In this document: in pieces, positions 1 through 6,202 of the stretch
Layout of the letters: each line of letters starts with the position of its first letter
Numbering within the stretch: the stretch's first letter is position 1
Source of the DNA: an uncultured Eubacteriales bacterium
GTDB lineage: Bacteria; Bacillota; Clostridia; Oscillospirales; CAG-272
Direction of reading: 5' to 3'
NCBI GenBank assembly: GCA_934385225.1
Contig: CAKRPQ010000047.1
Location: 1-14,377, forward strand
DNA: 14,377 bases
Program-made: the position numbers and the translations under genes
The notes under the pieces: model-generated
Told to the model about the DNA's origin: nothing
The model's input: the letters and a program-made list of their open reading frames with translations, nothing else
Database searches by the model: none

Positions 1-15
1 CTTTATATTCAACAT
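1..15 (-). CDS. 5' end of a divergently transcribed gene, cut by the window edge
   Basis: On the minus strand an ATG at 15-13 opens a frame reading M-L-N-I-K before the window ends. A purine-rich GGAAGGAAG ribosome-binding stretch lies about ten bases upstream, and a well-formed minus-strand promoter lies 54-82 bases upstream. Only five codons are visible, so the product cannot be named. The call rests entirely on the promoter, ribosome site and start codon lining up. Confidence 0.4.
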
Positions 16-68
16 TTCGGTTACTTCCTTCCCTCGGATATTTATATTAAATATGAATACTCTTTTTT

Positions 69-97
69 ATTATATCACACTTTTGTCTTTTTTTCAA
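69..97 (-). promoter_or_regulatory. Sigma-A-type promoter for the gene leaving the left edge
   Basis: Read on the minus strand, TTGAAA (97-92) and TATAAT (74-69) are separated by 17 bases. The spacing is ideal, the -10 is perfect and the -35 has one deviation. It points at the start codon at 15. Confidence 0.7.
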
Positions 98-111
98 ATA
101 TTATTTGAAAA
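91..111. promoter_or_regulatory. Operator-like perfect inverted repeat over the -35 box
   Basis: TTTTCAAAT and ATTTGAAAA form perfect 9-base arms around a 3-base ATT centre. The left arm contains the -35 box of the minus-strand promoter, where a repressor would block transcription. A second, looser inverted repeat (AAATGAC at 109-115, GTCATTT at 134-140) follows. The symmetry is directly visible; the operator role is inferred. In AT-rich DNA some such palindromes occur by chance. Confidence 0.35.
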
Positions 112-186
112 TGACGGATATTTTTTGTGTTCTGTCATTTCTATATCAAAAAACCTTATTTTATTCAAGAAAATTTGCTTTTTCTA

Positions 187-215
187 TTGACAAAATGAAT
201 TTTCGGTGATATAAT
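187..215 (+). promoter_or_regulatory. Perfect-consensus sigma-A promoter of ilvE
   Basis: TTGACA (187-192) and TATAAT (210-215) match consensus at all twelve positions with a 17-base spacer. Transcription should start near 222. This puts a TTG at 218 outside the mRNA and supports the ATG at 281 as the ilvE start. Confidence 0.85.
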
Positions 216-280
216 ACTTGCAAATAAAGAGTGTAAGCGGGATTTTCTCGGTTTACACCCGATTTGCGGAGGCAGCAACC

Positions 281-1345
281 ATGGAAATAAGAACAGAAAA
301 AACAAAAAATCCGAAAGAAAAGCCCGACAGCGCTTCTCTCGGTTTCGGAAAAATTTTTACCGATCATATGTTTATGATGGAATATTCGCCCGAGGACGGG
401 TGGCATAACGCGAGGATCGTTCCTTTCGGCAACCTTTCTCTGCACCCCGCCTGCACCGCACTTCACTACGGTTCGGAAATTTTTGAGGGACTTAAAGCCT
501 ATCGCCGTGCGGACGGAAAAGTCCAGCTTTTCAGACCGACGGAAAACATAAAGAGACTGAACAACTCCGCGGAGCGACTTTGTCTGCCGCAGATTCCCGA
601 AGACGATGCACTCGAAATTCTGAAAACATTTGTCGAGACCGAAAAGGACTGGGTTCCGTCGGTGGCGGGAACATCTCTCTATCTGCGCCCGTTTATGTTC
701 GGCAACGATGAGAGTCTCGGTGTTCACGCAGTTCATCACGCAGAATTTGTTATTATAGCGTCGCCCGTCGGAAGCTACTACAAAGAGGGTATAAATCCCG
801 TCGGCATAATGATCGAAGACCAGGACGTCCGCGCCGTGAGAGGCGGTACGGGATACGCAAAGTGCGGCGGCAACTACGCGGCATCGAACAGAGCGGGCGA
901 ACGCGCCGAAAAGAAAGGCTATTCGCAGGTTCTGTGGCTCGACGGCGTCGAAAGAAAGTACATCGAAGAGGTCGGCGCGATGAACGTTATGTTCAAAATC
1001 GGCGGCGAAATCGTAACACCCATGCTGACAGGTTCTATTCTGCCCGGAATTACGCGCAAATCCTGCATCGAACTGTTAAAAAGCAAAGGCTACACGGTGA
1101 GCGAACGGCTTCTCAGTGTTGACGAGCTTGCAAAGGCGATGGACGACGGCACGCTCGAAGAAGCGTGGGGCTGCGGAACGGCTGCGGTCATTTCTCCTAT
1201 CGGCGAGCTTTGCTACAAGGACAAAAAGTACACCGTAAACGGCGGAAAGATAGGCGAGGTCACGCACTACCTATACGACACGCTGACGGGAATTCAGTGG
1301 GGCAGGCTGAAAGACGATTTCGGCTGGACTGTTCCGATAGACTGA
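281..1345 (+). CDS. ilvE: Branched-chain amino acid aminotransferase
   Basis: PLP-dependent class IV aminotransferase of the longer BCAT type (354 residues). It catalyses the last step of valine, leucine and isoleucine synthesis, or the first step of their breakdown, with 2-oxoglutarate/glutamate as partner, in the cytosol. The Schiff-base lysine is K194 in GYAKCGGNYA. The conserved EVGAMN segment follows at 230-235. The early ALHYGSEIFEGLKAY stretch (60-74) is also typical. The frame stays open upstream to a TTG at 218, but the ATG at 281 is chosen because GGAGG lies at 268-272 and the promoter would start transcription near 222. The gene is alone in its transcript, with a strong hairpin terminator right after the stop. 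No leader peptide or T-box was seen, so its expression may be unregulated here. Confidence 0.93.
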   Translation: MEIRTEKTKNPKEKPDSASLGFGKIFTDHMFMMEYSPEDGWHNARIVPFGNLSLHPACTALHYGSEIFEGLKAYRRADGKVQLFRPTENIKRLNNSAERLCLPQIPEDDALEILKTFVETEKDWVPSVAGTSLYLRPFMFGNDESLGVHAVHHAEFVIIASPVGSYYKEGINPVGIMIEDQDVRAVRGGTGYAKCGGNYAASNRAGERAEKKGYSQVLWLDGVERKYIEEVGAMNVMFKIGGEIVTPMLTGSILPGITRKSCIELLKSKGYTVSERLLSVDELAKAMDDGTLEEAWGCGTAAVISPIGELCYKDKKYTVNGGKIGEVTHYLYDTLTGIQWGRLKDDFGWTVPID

Positions 1346-1422
1346 AAACGCAAATAAATATTGGAAACGAGGCTGTTTCACTCTGCCGATGAGTGAAACA
1401 GCCTCGTTTTTATTTGCGTTTT
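1345..1422. terminator. Long shared bidirectional hairpin terminator
   Basis: A perfect 19-base-pair stem (1365-1383 with 1391-1409) closes a 7-base loop. A further 13 bases, AAAACGCAAATAA at 1345-1357, are complementary to 1410-1422, with a 7-base bulge (1358-1364) on the left side. On the plus strand the inner stem runs into TTTTTATTT. It ends both ilvE and the converging minus-strand operon. The outer stem includes the last base of the ilvE stop codon and the final codons and stop of the acetyltransferase gene. Confidence 0.88.
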
Positions 1423-1919
1423 ATCCAGTATCTTCTGACCGTTCCGTCGTCGTCCGTGACTTTATTTTCAAGGACTCCGCCGTTTTTTTCAATCGTCCTC
1501 GCGGACGCGATATTGTCATCGTCGCAGCACATAAGAACATCTTTTATTCCGAGCTTATCACATTCTTCAAGGGCGAGGGCTATCATAGACGTTCCGAGCC
1601 CTTTTCCTCGTTCGCTCGGTCTTATGCCGTCGCCGATATGTCCGCCGCTTTTAAGCAAGCCGTCATTTAAGCGATGTCTTATATTCACCGCGCCGACAAA
1701 AATATTTCTGTCGGTATCAAGGCAGAAGAATGTAGAGCTGGGGACAAGTCTATCGTCGCCTTCCTTTACTTCAAGGCTCTCCGCGTATGCGTCAAAATCG
1801 CGCCAATCGGTCTTTCTTATCGCATACGGGATTATCTTCTCGCCCGCAGCCGTCCACTCCTCCATCATATCAGAAAGTTCGGGTATGTATTTTCTTTCGA
1901 GCTTTACAAGTTTAAGCAT
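1410..1919 (-). CDS. GNAT-family N-acetyltransferase
   Basis: A 169-residue single-domain acetyltransferase of the GNAT superfamily, which moves an acetyl group from acetyl-CoA to an amine. The acetyl-CoA pyrophosphate loop is seen in IGDGIRPSERGKGLG (95-109), with the R-G-K-G-L-G signature at 104-109. It is followed by the alpha-helix and the N-x-x-S-A-R-x-I-E-K-N-G-G segment (136-148). The C-terminal RRYWI resembles the COG3981 type of predicted acetyltransferases. The substrate cannot be told. It is the third gene of the prfB operon: its ATG follows the stop of the SGNH gene by two bases with no clear ribosome site, so translational coupling is likely. A link to protein or ribosome acetylation through prfB is only a guess. 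Confidence 0.85.
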   Translation of the reverse strand: MLKLVKLERKYIPELSDMMEEWTAAGEKIIPYAIRKTDWRDFDAYAESLEVKEGDDRLVPSSTFFCLDTDRNIFVGAVNIRHRLNDGLLKSGGHIGDGIRPSERGKGLGTSMIALALEECDKLGIKDVLMCCDDDNIASARTIEKNGGVLENKVTDDDGTVRRYWIKRK

Positions 1920-1921
1920 AT

Positions 1922-2737
1922 TTACTTAACGATGCCGTGATTTCCGAGGTTCGTGCCGATAAAGCCTACCTGGTCGAAATCCTGCATATTATGACGGATA
2001 ATATAGTCGATATACGATGCTGTCATTTTTGCCGTAAAGAGGTAGCCGCACGGGTTTCTGTGTCCGCCGAGGTAGAAAATATGTTTATAATACGCATCGT
2101 GCTTCGGCGCGTATTTATAAAGGTCGATAACATATGTATTCGTGAAATAATTTGCGATTTCATGCAACGTTTCGGCGTGCTTTTTAAGGGTTTCTTCCAT
2201 GCCAGATCCCTGACTTTCGGACGGTATTGTCATAAGGAAGAATTTCGCTCTCGGCTGGATCTTTTTCATTCTCTGGATTATCTGTGCGTAGTAGCCGACG
2301 AAAGTGGGCTTATTCTGCTTATAATCGTCCTTGCAGATGTCGCTCACAGAGCCGATCTCATCGCCGTACTTTTCAAGATGGTACATATCGTTTACACCGA
2401 GCGCGATGATATAAGCCTGGCAAGCGTTTTCAACATTCCAGTACCCGTGGTCACAGGCATAGCTGTCGCAAAATTCCTTTGCGGTCATTCCTCCGCGGGA
2501 ATAGTTGAGAACAGTGCTTCCGCAAAGTCTGCCGAGGTACTGACCCCACGAATAGTCAAACATATCATGGTAGCCTTTGTTTTCGTTCTTCTCGTCGCTC
2601 GACTCAAATTCGCCCGACGAGAGGCTGTCTCCGATACAGCATATACGGCGGAATATACCGCAGAAGCCACCGTCTGTGACCAGTCTGTCGAGAGGCTTTT
2701 CGTCCTCTGTACCCATAAGTTCCTTCAAGATATCCAT
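1922..2737 (-). CDS. SGNH/GDSL-type hydrolase, cytoplasmic
   Basis: A 271-residue SGNH hydrolase, the superfamily of lipases, esterases and carbohydrate deacetylases. Block I is IGDSLS (35-40) with the nucleophile Ser38. Block II glycine lies in NYSRGG (78-83). Block III is GVND (114-117) with Asn116. Block V His226 lies in GGHRNPCG. The usual Asp three residues before that His is replaced by Leu223, so the triad may be a dyad. No signal peptide or membrane segment is visible, so it should act inside the cell. The frame extends nine codons upstream to another ATG (2764), but the ATG at 2737 is preferred because AAAGGA sits eight bases ahead of it. It lies 13 bases after prfB and is co-transcribed. 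The substrate is unknown. Confidence 0.82.
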   Translation of the reverse strand: MDILKELMGTEDEKPLDRLVTDGGFCGIFRRICCIGDSLSSGEFESSDEKNENKGYHDMFDYSWGQYLGRLCGSTVLNYSRGGMTAKEFCDSYACDHGYWNVENACQAYIIALGVNDMYHLEKYGDEIGSVSDICKDDYKQNKPTFVGYYAQIIQRMKKIQPRAKFFLMTIPSESQGSGMEETLKKHAETLHEIANYFTNTYVIDLYKYAPKHDAYYKHIFYLGGHRNPCGYLFTAKMTASYIDYIIRHNMQDFDQVGFIGTNLGNHGIVK

Positions 2738-2750
2738 TTTATTTTTCCTT

Positions 2751-3863
2751 TCATTTATCCGCATTCATTTTCAGATATGCGTTTATAAACCCGTCAATAT
2801 CGCCGTCCATCACGGCGCTGATATTACCGTCCTCGTAGCCTGTTCTTGTGTCTTTTACAAGCGTATAAGGCATAAATACATATGAACGGATCTGCGCGCC
2901 CCACTCGATATTCGCCTTATTGCCCTGAATATCCTCGACTCTTTCAAGGTTTTCTCTTATTTTTATTTCCATGAGCTTGGATTTCAGCATTTTCATCGCC
3001 GTTTCCTTATTTTGGAGCTGCGAGCGCTCGGTCTGGCAGCCGACGACGATACCCGTCGGAATATGAACTATTCTTATCGCGGAGTCGGTCTTATTGATGT
3101 GCTGTCCGCCCGCGCCGCTCGAACGGTGTGCCGTGACCTCGATATCCTCGGGACGAATTACGATTTCGTCGTTCGCATCGTCAAATTCGGGCATAACTTC
3201 GATCGACGAAAATGACGTATGTCTTCTTCCCGCCGCGTCAAAAGGCGACACGCGGACAAGGCGGTGAACGCCGTTTTCGCTTTTGAGATAGCCGTAGGCG
3301 TTCTCGCCCTCGACCATTATCGTCGCGCTTTTGAGTCCGGCCTCTTCGCCGTCAAGCCAGTCAAGGAGCTTTACTGTAAAGCCGTGCTTTTCAGCCCAGC
3401 GTGTTATCATACGGTAGAGCATTGATGCCCAGTCCTGCGCCTCTGTTCCGCCTGCACCGGGGTGGAACGAAACTATGGCGTTATTATGGTCATACTCGCC
3501 CGAAAGGAGAATTTCGATTCTCTGTTTTTCTTCTTCCTTTTTGACAAAATCAAGCTCCGCTTCGACGTCGGCAATACAGCTCTCGTCGTTTTCCTCGATT
3601 CCCATTTCGGCAAGCACGATGGCATCTTCAAGGCGCGAGCAGAGTTTGTCGTATGCCTCTATCTTATCCTTGCCGTTCTTTATCTGTTGGAGTATCTTCG
3701 TGGATTTTTCGGTGTCGTTCCAAAATTCGCTGTCCTGCGTCGTCTCCTCCATCTGCGCTACTTTCGCGCGCACTTCCTCGATATTGAGCGAATTTCCGAG
3801 TTCTTTTATTTCGGGTCGCATATCAATAAGTTCGCGCTTCGCGTTTTCAAGTGCAATTATCAT
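2751..3863 (-). CDS. prfB: Peptide chain release factor 2 (no programmed frameshift)
   Basis: Class I release factor that recognises UAA and UGA and triggers release of the finished protein on the ribosome. It has 370 residues, close to the E. coli length. The codon-reading tripeptide SPF is at 206-208, which marks RF2 rather than RF1. The catalytic GGQ is at 252-254 within HRSSGAGGQHINKTDSA. Most bacterial prfB genes carry an in-frame UGA and a +1 shift site near codon 26. Here that point reads S-L-N (TCG CTC AAT, codons 25-27) in one continuous frame, so this autoregulation is absent. The ATG at 3863 has AAAGGA nine bases upstream. It is the first gene of an operon with an SGNH hydrolase and a GNAT enzyme, driven by a promoter at 3906-3934. 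Confidence 0.95.
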   Translation of the reverse strand: MIIALENAKRELIDMRPEIKELGNSLNIEEVRAKVAQMEETTQDSEFWNDTEKSTKILQQIKNGKDKIEAYDKLCSRLEDAIVLAEMGIEENDESCIADVEAELDFVKKEEEKQRIEILLSGEYDHNNAIVSFHPGAGGTEAQDWASMLYRMITRWAEKHGFTVKLLDWLDGEEAGLKSATIMVEGENAYGYLKSENGVHRLVRVSPFDAAGRRHTSFSSIEVMPEFDDANDEIVIRPEDIEVTAHRSSGAGGQHINKTDSAIRIVHIPTGIVVGCQTERSQLQNKETAMKMLKSKLMEIKIRENLERVEDIQGNKANIEWGAQIRSYVFMPYTLVKDTRTGYEDGNISAVMDGDIDGFINAYLKMNADK

Positions 3864-3905
3864 TATAAAATATCCTTTCGGTACAAATTATCACAGCCGG
3901 CTTAT

Positions 3906-3934
3906 ATTGTACCACATTATTCCGTTTTTTTCAA
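3906..3934 (-). promoter_or_regulatory. Sigma-A promoter of the prfB operon
   Basis: On the minus strand TTGAAA (3934-3929) and TACAAT (3911-3906) are 17 bases apart. Each box deviates from consensus at one position. Transcription would begin near 3899, giving a short leader of roughly 36 bases before the prfB ATG. Confidence 0.75.
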
Positions 3935-3993
3935 GAGGGTTATGCAAATATTCGGCCGTCTTTTTCGGCAGCAAATGTTTTTACATAAACAGA

Positions 3994-4022
3994 TTGACAA
4001 AAAACGTTCTGTATAGTATAAT
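3994..4022 (+). promoter_or_regulatory. Perfect-consensus sigma-A promoter of the VanZ-like gene
   Basis: TTGACA (3994-3999) and TATAAT (4017-4022) with a 17-base spacer match consensus fully. AAAGGG at 4038-4043 and ATG at 4051 follow at sensible distances. Confidence 0.82.
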
Positions 4023-4050
4023 ATAAGACACTAACACAAAGGGAAATACT

Positions 4051-4532
4051 ATGTTTATCAAAAAAGCTCTGAAATTTTTAACCGCGCTCTACATTGCGGT
4101 TATCACATTTGTAACATTTTTCCATATCCGTCATATCGTGGAAAATCAAACTGGTTCGGATATATCCGTTCTCACTGCAATATCATTCCTTTCAAGTCAA
4201 TAGTGTTTTACATAAAGGCTCTGGCGGAGAATACGATAAACAGAGGAGCTCCTCTTACATTCTTCCTCGGCGCTCTTTCGTTCATTCCGCTCGGATTCTG
4301 CGTTCCGATACTATCACGGAAAGCGTGTTCTTTCGGAAAAACAATTCTGATCTCAGTTCTTATGATCTCTCTGCTCGAATTTATCGAAATGGCGACGCTT
4401 GCGGGTTCGTTTGATATAGATTCCGTCATTTTGCGCACAATTTGCGCGTCTTTTGGATATTTTCTTTATTATACTGCGAAAAGCATTTATTACAAAAGTG
4501 TAAATTCCGCAAAATCTCTTGACAAGGCGTGA
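4051..4532 (+). pseudogene. VanZ-family membrane protein gene, frameshifted
   Basis: The first frame (ATG 4051, stop 4201-4203) gives 50 residues: a short basic start and one membrane helix (LTALYIAVITFVTFF). The second frame ends at 4532. Before its first possible start (GTG 4203) it already encodes N-I-I-P-F-K-S-I (4179-4202), the conserved N-L-I-P-F motif of the VanZ family. It then carries the helix GALSFIPLGFCVPIL, LLEFIE and the DIDSVILRTICASFGY hallmark. The two halves make one VanZ-like protein of about 160 residues if the frame changes by -1 somewhere around 4140-4178. No slippery heptamer is visible there, so a one-base loss (mutation or sequencing error) is likelier than programmed shifting. 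VanZ-like proteins are small membrane proteins, named for a teicoplanin-resistance gene; their general role is poorly known. Promoter and ribosome site are intact. Confidence 0.8.
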
Positions 4533-4547
4533 CGAATACTGTATAAT
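4519..4547 (+). promoter_or_regulatory. Perfect-consensus promoter of the riboswitch-flotillin transcript
   Basis: TTGACA (4519-4524) and TATAAT (4542-4547), 17 bases apart, match consensus fully. The -35 box lies inside the last codons of the VanZ-like frame, whose stop is at 4530-4532. Transcription should start about 4554, exactly at the 5' strand of the riboswitch P1 helix. Confidence 0.85.
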
Positions 4548-4554
4548 TATTTCA

Positions 4555-4658
4555 GTAAAAGAGAGTAGGAACACCGATGAGGTGTACCATGCTTCGTCAA
4601 GACGGCTTTCGCCCGGAGCTATGGCTTTATTGCAAAATCATGATTTCGAGACTTTTAC
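4555..4658 (+). promoter_or_regulatory. Candidate yybP-ykoY (Mn2+) riboswitch aptamer
   Basis: P1 pairs GTAAAAG (4555-4561) with CTTTTAC (4652-4658). Next comes GAGTAG (4563-4568), matching the conserved loop-1 G-G-A-G-U-A-G core of yybP-ykoY RNAs. A P2 hairpin follows (ACACC 4571-4575, GGTGT 4581-4585). Then comes a P3 arm (CCATGCT 4587-4593 with AGC-T-ATGG 4617-4624) that encloses TCGTCAA (4594-4600), a small GGC/GCC hairpin and CGG (4614-4616). This is the same TCGTCAA-hairpin-CCGG order I recall from known members. A short AAAT/ATTT hairpin (4635-4646) and CGAGAC complete a four-helix junction. The family senses Mn2+ and usually turns expression on. The P1 3' strand is also the 5' arm of a following terminator, which fits an on-switch. 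Identification is from memory of the consensus, not a covariance search. Confidence 0.72.
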
Positions 4659-4683
4659 GGCGCAGCCGTAAAAGTCTTTTTTT
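4649..4683 (+). terminator. Leader terminator (riboswitch expression platform)
   Basis: A perfect 13-base-pair stem (4649-4661 with 4665-4677), a 3-base loop and seven consecutive T form a textbook intrinsic terminator 53 bases before the flotillin start. Its 5' arm contains the P1 3' strand CTTTTAC, so P1 and terminator exclude each other. Once the terminator is open, its 3' arm can instead pair downstream (AAAGTC 4671-4676 with GACTTT 4694-4699). Confidence 0.88.
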
Positions 4684-4736
4684 AGCTAAAAAGGACTTTC
4701 TCTTTTACAGAAAATACATTTTTGGAGGACAAAATT

Positions 4737-6176
4737 ATGTTCGGACTTTCTGTTCCCGCCACGGTAGGCGTTCTTTGCGGCGCTCTTGTCGTTCTGCTCT
4801 TCGTTGCAGGTTATCTCAAAGCTCCGCCTGATACGGCATACATTATTTCGGGTCTCGGCAAGAAAAGAATACTTATAGGTAAAGCGGGCTGGCGCGTTCC
4901 CTTCTTCGAACGCGTGGATAAGCTGTCTCTTAAAGTTATGCAGGTCGATGTAAAGACATCGGAGGCCGTGCCCACAAACGAATTTATCAACGTCTCGGTC
5001 GACGGCGTTGCAAACATCAAGATCTCGTCAAACCCCGATCTTCTCAAACGCGCAGCCGAATCTCTTCTCGGTATGAAGCAGTCGGAGCTTATCAGTCTAG
5101 TTACGCAGGTTCTTGAAGGTAACATGCGTGAAATCGTCGGTTCTGTCGGTCTCAAAGAGATGGTTCAGGACAGACAGGGTGTTGCGAAAAAAATCACCGA
5201 AAACGTCGTTCCCGACATGGAAAAGCTCGGTATCGAAGTCGTAAACTTCAACATTCAGAACTTCAAAGACGGTGCCGGCACGATTGAAAACATGGGTATC
5301 GACAACGTCGAACAGATACGCAAAAACGCGCAGATTGCAAAAGCGAACGCGCAGCGCGACATCGCCATCGCAACGGCAAACGCACAGGAAGAGGCAAACG
5401 CGATAAAGGTCGAAGCGGACAAAAAAATCGCCGAGCAGAATGCGGCTCTTGCCGTACAGCAGGCGGAAATGCAGGTCAGAGCCGACACTAAAAAGGCGGA
5501 AGCGGACGCCGCCTACTCTATACAGCAGGAAAGCCAGCGTAAAACGATAGAAATTACAAAGGCGAACGCAGACATCGCACGTCGCGAAAAGGAAGCGGAG
5601 CTCGCCGAAAAGGAAATCGCAATCAAGGAAAAGAAGCTCGATGCAGAGGTTCGCAAACAGGCGGACGCTATGAAATACCAAGCCGAAAAGCAGGCTGAGG
5701 CAGACCTTATCCGCCGTCAGAGAGACGCGGAGGCAAAGGCATACGAGGCAATAAAGGAAGCCGAAGCGAAAAAGGCGGAGGCAGAGGCTATACGCTATGC
5801 GATGGAGCAAGAGGCAGAGGGTATCAGAGCGAAAGGTCTTGCCGAGGCTGAGGCAATCGAAAAGAAAGCGGAAGCACAGAGAAAGATGGGCGAAGCGTCC
5901 GTCATCGAAATGTACCTGAATGCCCTTCCCGACGTTGTAAAGAACGCCGCCGCTCCTCTTGCCCAAACAGACAAGATTGTTATGTACGGCGACGGAAACG
6001 CGACAAAAATGGTAAAGGACGTAATGCACACCACATCGCAGATAATCGACGGCATGAAAGAGTCGACGGGTATAGATCTGCAAGCACTTCTGGCGGGGCT
6101 TGTAGCGGGCAGAACCGCCGCAAACACCGTAAACGGCACGCCCGAAAGTGCTCCTTCCGAGGAGGCGGGCGAATAA
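4737..6176 (+). CDS. floT: Flotillin-like SPFH/band 7 membrane scaffold protein
   Basis: A 479-residue homologue of bacterial flotillin (FloT/YuaG type), a scaffold of membrane microdomains. Residues 5-26 form one N-terminal membrane anchor. Residues about 30-195 are the SPFH/PHB domain (APPDTAYIISGLGKKRILIGKAGWRVPF onward). Residues about 195-400 are a long Ala/Glu/Lys-rich coiled coil with repeated E-A motifs, typical of flotillin oligomers. A C-terminal domain with EMYLNALPDVVKNAAAPL and TGIDLQALLAG follows. ATG 4737 is chosen over a TTG at 4722 because GGAGG at 4724-4728 would otherwise lie inside the coding region. Many bacterial flotillins sit beside an NfeD-family gene; none is seen here. 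The gene appears monocistronic, with its own promoter and the candidate Mn2+ riboswitch upstream, suggesting metal-dependent expression. The family call is firm; the exact FloT/FloA orthology is less so. Confidence 0.9.
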   Translation: MFGLSVPATVGVLCGALVVLLFVAGYLKAPPDTAYIISGLGKKRILIGKAGWRVPFFERVDKLSLKVMQVDVKTSEAVPTNEFINVSVDGVANIKISSNPDLLKRAAESLLGMKQSELISLVTQVLEGNMREIVGSVGLKEMVQDRQGVAKKITENVVPDMEKLGIEVVNFNIQNFKDGAGTIENMGIDNVEQIRKNAQIAKANAQRDIAIATANAQEEANAIKVEADKKIAEQNAALAVQQAEMQVRADTKKAEADAAYSIQQESQRKTIEITKANADIARREKEAELAEKEIAIKEKKLDAEVRKQADAMKYQAEKQAEADLIRRQRDAEAKAYEAIKEAEAKKAEAEAIRYAMEQEAEGIRAKGLAEAEAIEKKAEAQRKMGEASVIEMYLNALPDVVKNAAAPLAQTDKIVMYGDGNATKMVKDVMHTTSQIIDGMKESTGIDLQALLAGLVAGRTAANTVNGTPESAPSEEAGE

Positions 6177-6202
6177 CAATCGCCGCCAAAAAAGAAAAAA
6201 AG

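Noticed and set aside
161..739. 192-codon minus-strand frame over the ilvE 5' half
   Set aside because: Antisense to a confidently identified aminotransferase, with no ribosome site and no recognisable domain.
1937..2788. Long plus-strand open frame opposite the SGNH hydrolase gene
   Set aside because: The minus-strand frame carries all SGNH blocks, a ribosome site and operon context; the plus-strand product matches nothing recognisable.
4140..4180. Programmed ribosomal frameshift in the VanZ-like gene
   Set aside because: No X-XXY-YYZ slippery heptamer or following strong structure is seen, and the family is not known for recoding.
4203..4532. Separate small gene starting at GTG 4203, overlapping the stop of the previous frame as TAGTG
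   Set aside because: The conserved VanZ N-terminal motif lies upstream of this GTG in the same frame, so this is the tail of one broken gene and not a coupled second gene.
4555..4736. T-box, tetrahydrofolate riboswitch, SAM riboswitch or SRP RNA in the flotillin leader
   Set aside because: There is no T-box GGTGGNACCGCG core, no THF 3' core, no SAM-I GAGGGA core and no SRP GGAAG tetraloop region; the loop order fits yybP-ykoY better.
4577..4831. 84-codon frame beginning in the leader
   Set aside because: It starts inside the riboswitch region, lacks a ribosome site, and runs out of frame into the flotillin gene.
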